A stretch of DNA of 6,956 bases from the NCBI GenBank assembly GCA_017643325.1, contig JAEPNS010000177.1:1-6956 (forward strand), in the 5' to 3' direction. Below the pieces are notes generated by a model. It saw only the letters and a program-made list of their open reading frames with translations, was not told where the DNA came from and made no database searches. Both the position numbers and the translations under genes were made by a program. Source of the stretch: Alphaproteobacteria bacterium (GTDB lineage Bacteria; Pseudomonadota; Alphaproteobacteria; UBA6615). Of this stretch, positions 5,568 through 6,956 are shown piece after piece. Each line of letters starts with the position of its first letter. The first letter of the stretch is position 1.

Positions 5568-6581
5568 TTAGATGGATTCTAAGAAAGAGACCAGATTTTC
5601 CATGTCGGATGGAAAATTCGTTGAGAAATCAATGTTTTGGCCCGTCACAGGGTGTGAGAATCCCAGTCGATAGGCATGCAGCGCCTGGCGGGGAAAACCG
5701 GTCAGGGGGGGGGAATCGAGCGATCCGAGCGCCTTTGCCGCGCTGCGCCGGTGTCCGGCGCGCCCGTACACGGGGTCTCCCACCAGCGGATATCCGGCGT
5801 GGGTCAGGTGGACCCGGATCTGGTGGGTGCGTCCGGTCTCGAGCCGGCATTCGACCTGCGCGGCCAGGCCGTGGCCGTAGGTTGCCACGGTCCGGTAGCG
5901 GGTCCGTGCCGGTTTGCCGTTGCGCGAGACGACGGCCATCTTCTTGCGGTTCTTCGGGTGTCGGCCGATGTCGCCCTCGATCGTGCCGGCGGGCGGCTGC
6001 GGCCGGCCCCAGACGACCGCCCGGTAGGCGCGCTCGACCGTGCGCGCGGCGAACTGTTCGACCAGCCCGGCGTGCGCGGCGGCGGTTTTCGCGGCAACCA
6101 TCACGCCGCTGGTGTCCTTGTCGAGCCGGTGAACGATGCCCGGCCGCTTGACCCCGCCGATGCCCGTGAAGTCGGCGCCGCAGTGGGCGATCAGCGCGTT
6201 CACCAGCGTGCGGTCGGGATTCCCCGGCGCCGGATGGACGACGAGGCCCGGCGGCTTGTCGAGCACGATCAGGTGTTCGTCCTCGAACAGGATGTCGAGG
6301 TCCATCGCTTGCGCGATGGGCTCGGGGTCGTCCGCCGCGGGGATCGTCACCGTCAGGGTGTCCCCGGCGGCGACCTTCGCGGACGGCTGGCGTGCCGGTG
6401 CAGCATTCCGTGTGACGTGGCCGTCCTCGATCAGCGCCTTCAGCCGGGAGCGCGAAAGCCCTTCGCCCGATGTGCCAAGCGCATCGGCGAGCACCCGGTC
6501 GAGCCGCTGGCCGGCCTGGTCGGGCGTGACCTCGACCGCGCGCGTGGCGGGCCCGCCCGGCGGATTGCCTTTCCCCGCCAA
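5568..6581 (-). CDS. rluD: RluA-family 23S rRNA pseudouridine synthase (RluD-like)
   Basis: The enzyme isomerises specific uridines in 23S rRNA to pseudouridine. RluD modifies the helix 69 loop and aids late 50S assembly. The protein has 337 residues, typical of RluC/RluD. An N-terminal S4 RNA-binding domain covers about 17-80 (GQRLDRVLADAL, then LIEDGHVTRN). The catalytic domain follows, with LVVHPAPGN (113-121), the signature HRLDKDTSG (151-159; catalytic Asp154) and RTHQIRVH (251-258). The S4 domain and flank fit RluD, but RluC/RluA subtype specificity cannot be settled from motifs. The start is TTG 6581: no ATG or GTG precedes the S4 domain, and AGGG lies just upstream. The last ~20 codons are unusually AT-rich and contain an inverted repeat. 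A run of nine C residues on the coding strand (5713-5705) lies at codons 290-293 without breaking the frame. Confidence 0.93.
   Translation of the reverse strand: MAGKGNPPGGPATRAVEVTPDQAGQRLDRVLADALGTSGEGLSRSRLKALIEDGHVTRNAAPARQPSAKVAAGDTLTVTIPAADDPEPIAQAMDLDILFEDEHLIVLDKPPGLVVHPAPGNPDRTLVNALIAHCGADFTGIGGVKRPGIVHRLDKDTSGVMVAAKTAAAHAGLVEQFAARTVERAYRAVVWGRPQPPAGTIEGDIGRHPKNRKKMAVVSRNGKPARTRYRTVATYGHGLAAQVECRLETGRTHQIRVHLTHAGYPLVGDPVYGRAGHRRSAAKALGSLDSPPLTGFPRQALHAYRLGFSHPVTGQNIDFSTNFPSDMENLVSFLESI
5595..5617. repeat. 8-bp inverted repeat, candidate operator upstream of rpoH
   Basis: ATTTTCCA-N7-TGGAAAAT is a perfect 8-bp dyad (5595-5602 and 5610-5617) within codons 322-329 of the pseudouridine synthase gene. 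It lies 32 bp upstream of the candidate rpoH -35, about 67-89 bp before the predicted start. Its AT-rich arms stand out from the GC-rich surroundings. It could be an operator for a dimeric regulator or an mRNA hairpin at the end of the upstream transcript; no T-run follows the stem, so an intrinsic terminator is unlikely. Confidence 0.45.
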
Positions 6582-6592
6582 GACCCTAGACT
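6565..6592 (+). promoter_or_regulatory. Candidate promoter for the small membrane-protein gene
   Basis: TTGCCT (6565-6570), a 16-bp spacer and TAGACT (6587-6592) each match four of six sigma-70 consensus bases. The predicted start near 6599 leaves a leader of about 18 nt carrying the SD GGAGG (6606-6610) of the 6617 gene. The -35 lies inside the divergent pseudouridine synthase coding region. Confidence 0.35.
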
Positions 6593-6616
6593 GCCGGTCG
6601 TTTTCGGAGGGGGAAC

Positions 6617-6943
6617 ATGAGCGTCAACGCGTTGCGGAACATTGTCATCGTGCTCGGGGTGCTGATCGTGATCGCCCTGGCGGCGGTGGTCTGGGGCATT
6701 GTCGACGCCTCGCGCCGCGCGGGCAATGGGGAGAACGCGGCGCCGCGCGAGGCCGCCGCGCCCGGGACCCCGCGCACCGTCGATCTCGGCCTGCCCGCCG
6801 CATGCGAGATCCTGTCCGCCGAGCCGGACGGCCCCCGTCTCGTTGTCACGACCGGCGGCGCGCCGGATGTGCGTGCCGTCTGCGCGCGGGTGTTCGTGAT
6901 CAACACCAACTCCGGCACGGTCCGGATGACCGTCCAGCCGTGA
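6617..6943 (+). CDS. Small single-span membrane protein, possibly DUF6476-like
   Basis: This 108-residue protein has a short N-terminus (MSVNALRN), one transmembrane span at about 8-29, a basic Ala/Pro/Arg-rich linker (32-53) and a compact C-terminal domain at about 54-107 (TVDLGLPAACEILSAEPDGPRLVVTT, then VFVINTNSGTVRMTV). The layout of a membrane anchor plus a short beta-rich domain with LPxxxxIL and a Leu/Val-rich end resembles, from memory, the small DUF6476-type proteins found beside rluA-family genes in alphaproteobacteria. I cannot confirm the family. No signal-peptidase motif is evident, so it is probably inner-membrane anchored with the C-terminal domain in the periplasm. A strong SD, GGAGG (6606-6610), precedes ATG 6617. 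It is divergent from the pseudouridine synthase gene, with 35 bp between the starts. Confidence 0.8.
   Translation: MSVNALRNIVIVLGVLIVIALAAVVWGIVDASRRAGNGENAAPREAAAPGTPRTVDLGLPAACEILSAEPDGPRLVVTTGGAPDVRAVCARVFVINTNSGTVRMTVQP
6622..6627 (-). promoter_or_regulatory. Possible -35 element for the pseudouridine synthase gene
   Basis: On the minus strand this reads TTGACG, the common alphaproteobacterial -35, inside the first codons of the divergent gene. The hexamer 17 bp further on is AAAACG, a poor -10, so the assignment is tentative. Confidence 0.25.
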
Positions 6944-6956
6944 GCAGCGCCTCGGC

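Noticed and set aside
5108..6151. Plus-strand open frame of 347 codons across rpoH and rluD
   Set aside because: It crosses two genes with diagnostic motifs on the other strand and becomes low-complexity Arg/Pro/Gly.

Overview
The window is GC-rich chromosomal DNA, most likely from an alphaproteobacterium, possibly Rhodospirillales-like. The evidence is the RpoH protein type, the rpoH/RluA-family pairing, a CtrA-like promoter box, and a ribbon-helix-helix sequence of a kind common in that class. I saw no tRNA, rRNA, CRISPR array, insertion sequence or other mobile element.

Left part, plus strand: a 5'-truncated purA (adenylosuccinate synthetase) runs from the window edge to 1176. A 180-residue protein follows that joins an N-terminal ribbon-helix-helix DNA-binding domain to a LOV blue-light domain (1268-1810), so it is a candidate one-component light-responsive transcription factor.

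Centre, plus strand: after a 107-bp gap with a near-consensus CtrA box (1839-1853) comes a tightly spaced gene pair. The first encodes a 683-residue tail-anchored protein with an N-terminal pseudokinase domain (1918-3969). The second encodes a 184-residue integral membrane protein (3974-4528), only 4 bp downstream. I cannot assign a biochemical function to either. They look like a membrane-associated module set between housekeeping genes, and they are the least described part of the window.

Right part, minus strand: rpoH (heat-shock sigma factor, 5461-4562) converges on the gene pair, with a small hairpin between them. Upstream of rpoH is an RluA/RluD-type 23S rRNA pseudouridine synthase (6581-5568). 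The 106-bp gap between these two carries a good candidate rpoH promoter with sigma-32-like and sigma-70-like elements. Two inverted repeats lie at or just upstream of it, one of them inside the 3' end of the pseudouridine synthase gene. A short single-span membrane protein (6617-6943, plus strand) is divergent from the pseudouridine synthase.

The main points for follow-up are the RHH-LOV fusion with an atypical flavin pocket, the pseudokinase/membrane-protein pair behind a CtrA-like box, and the layered signals in front of rpoH.
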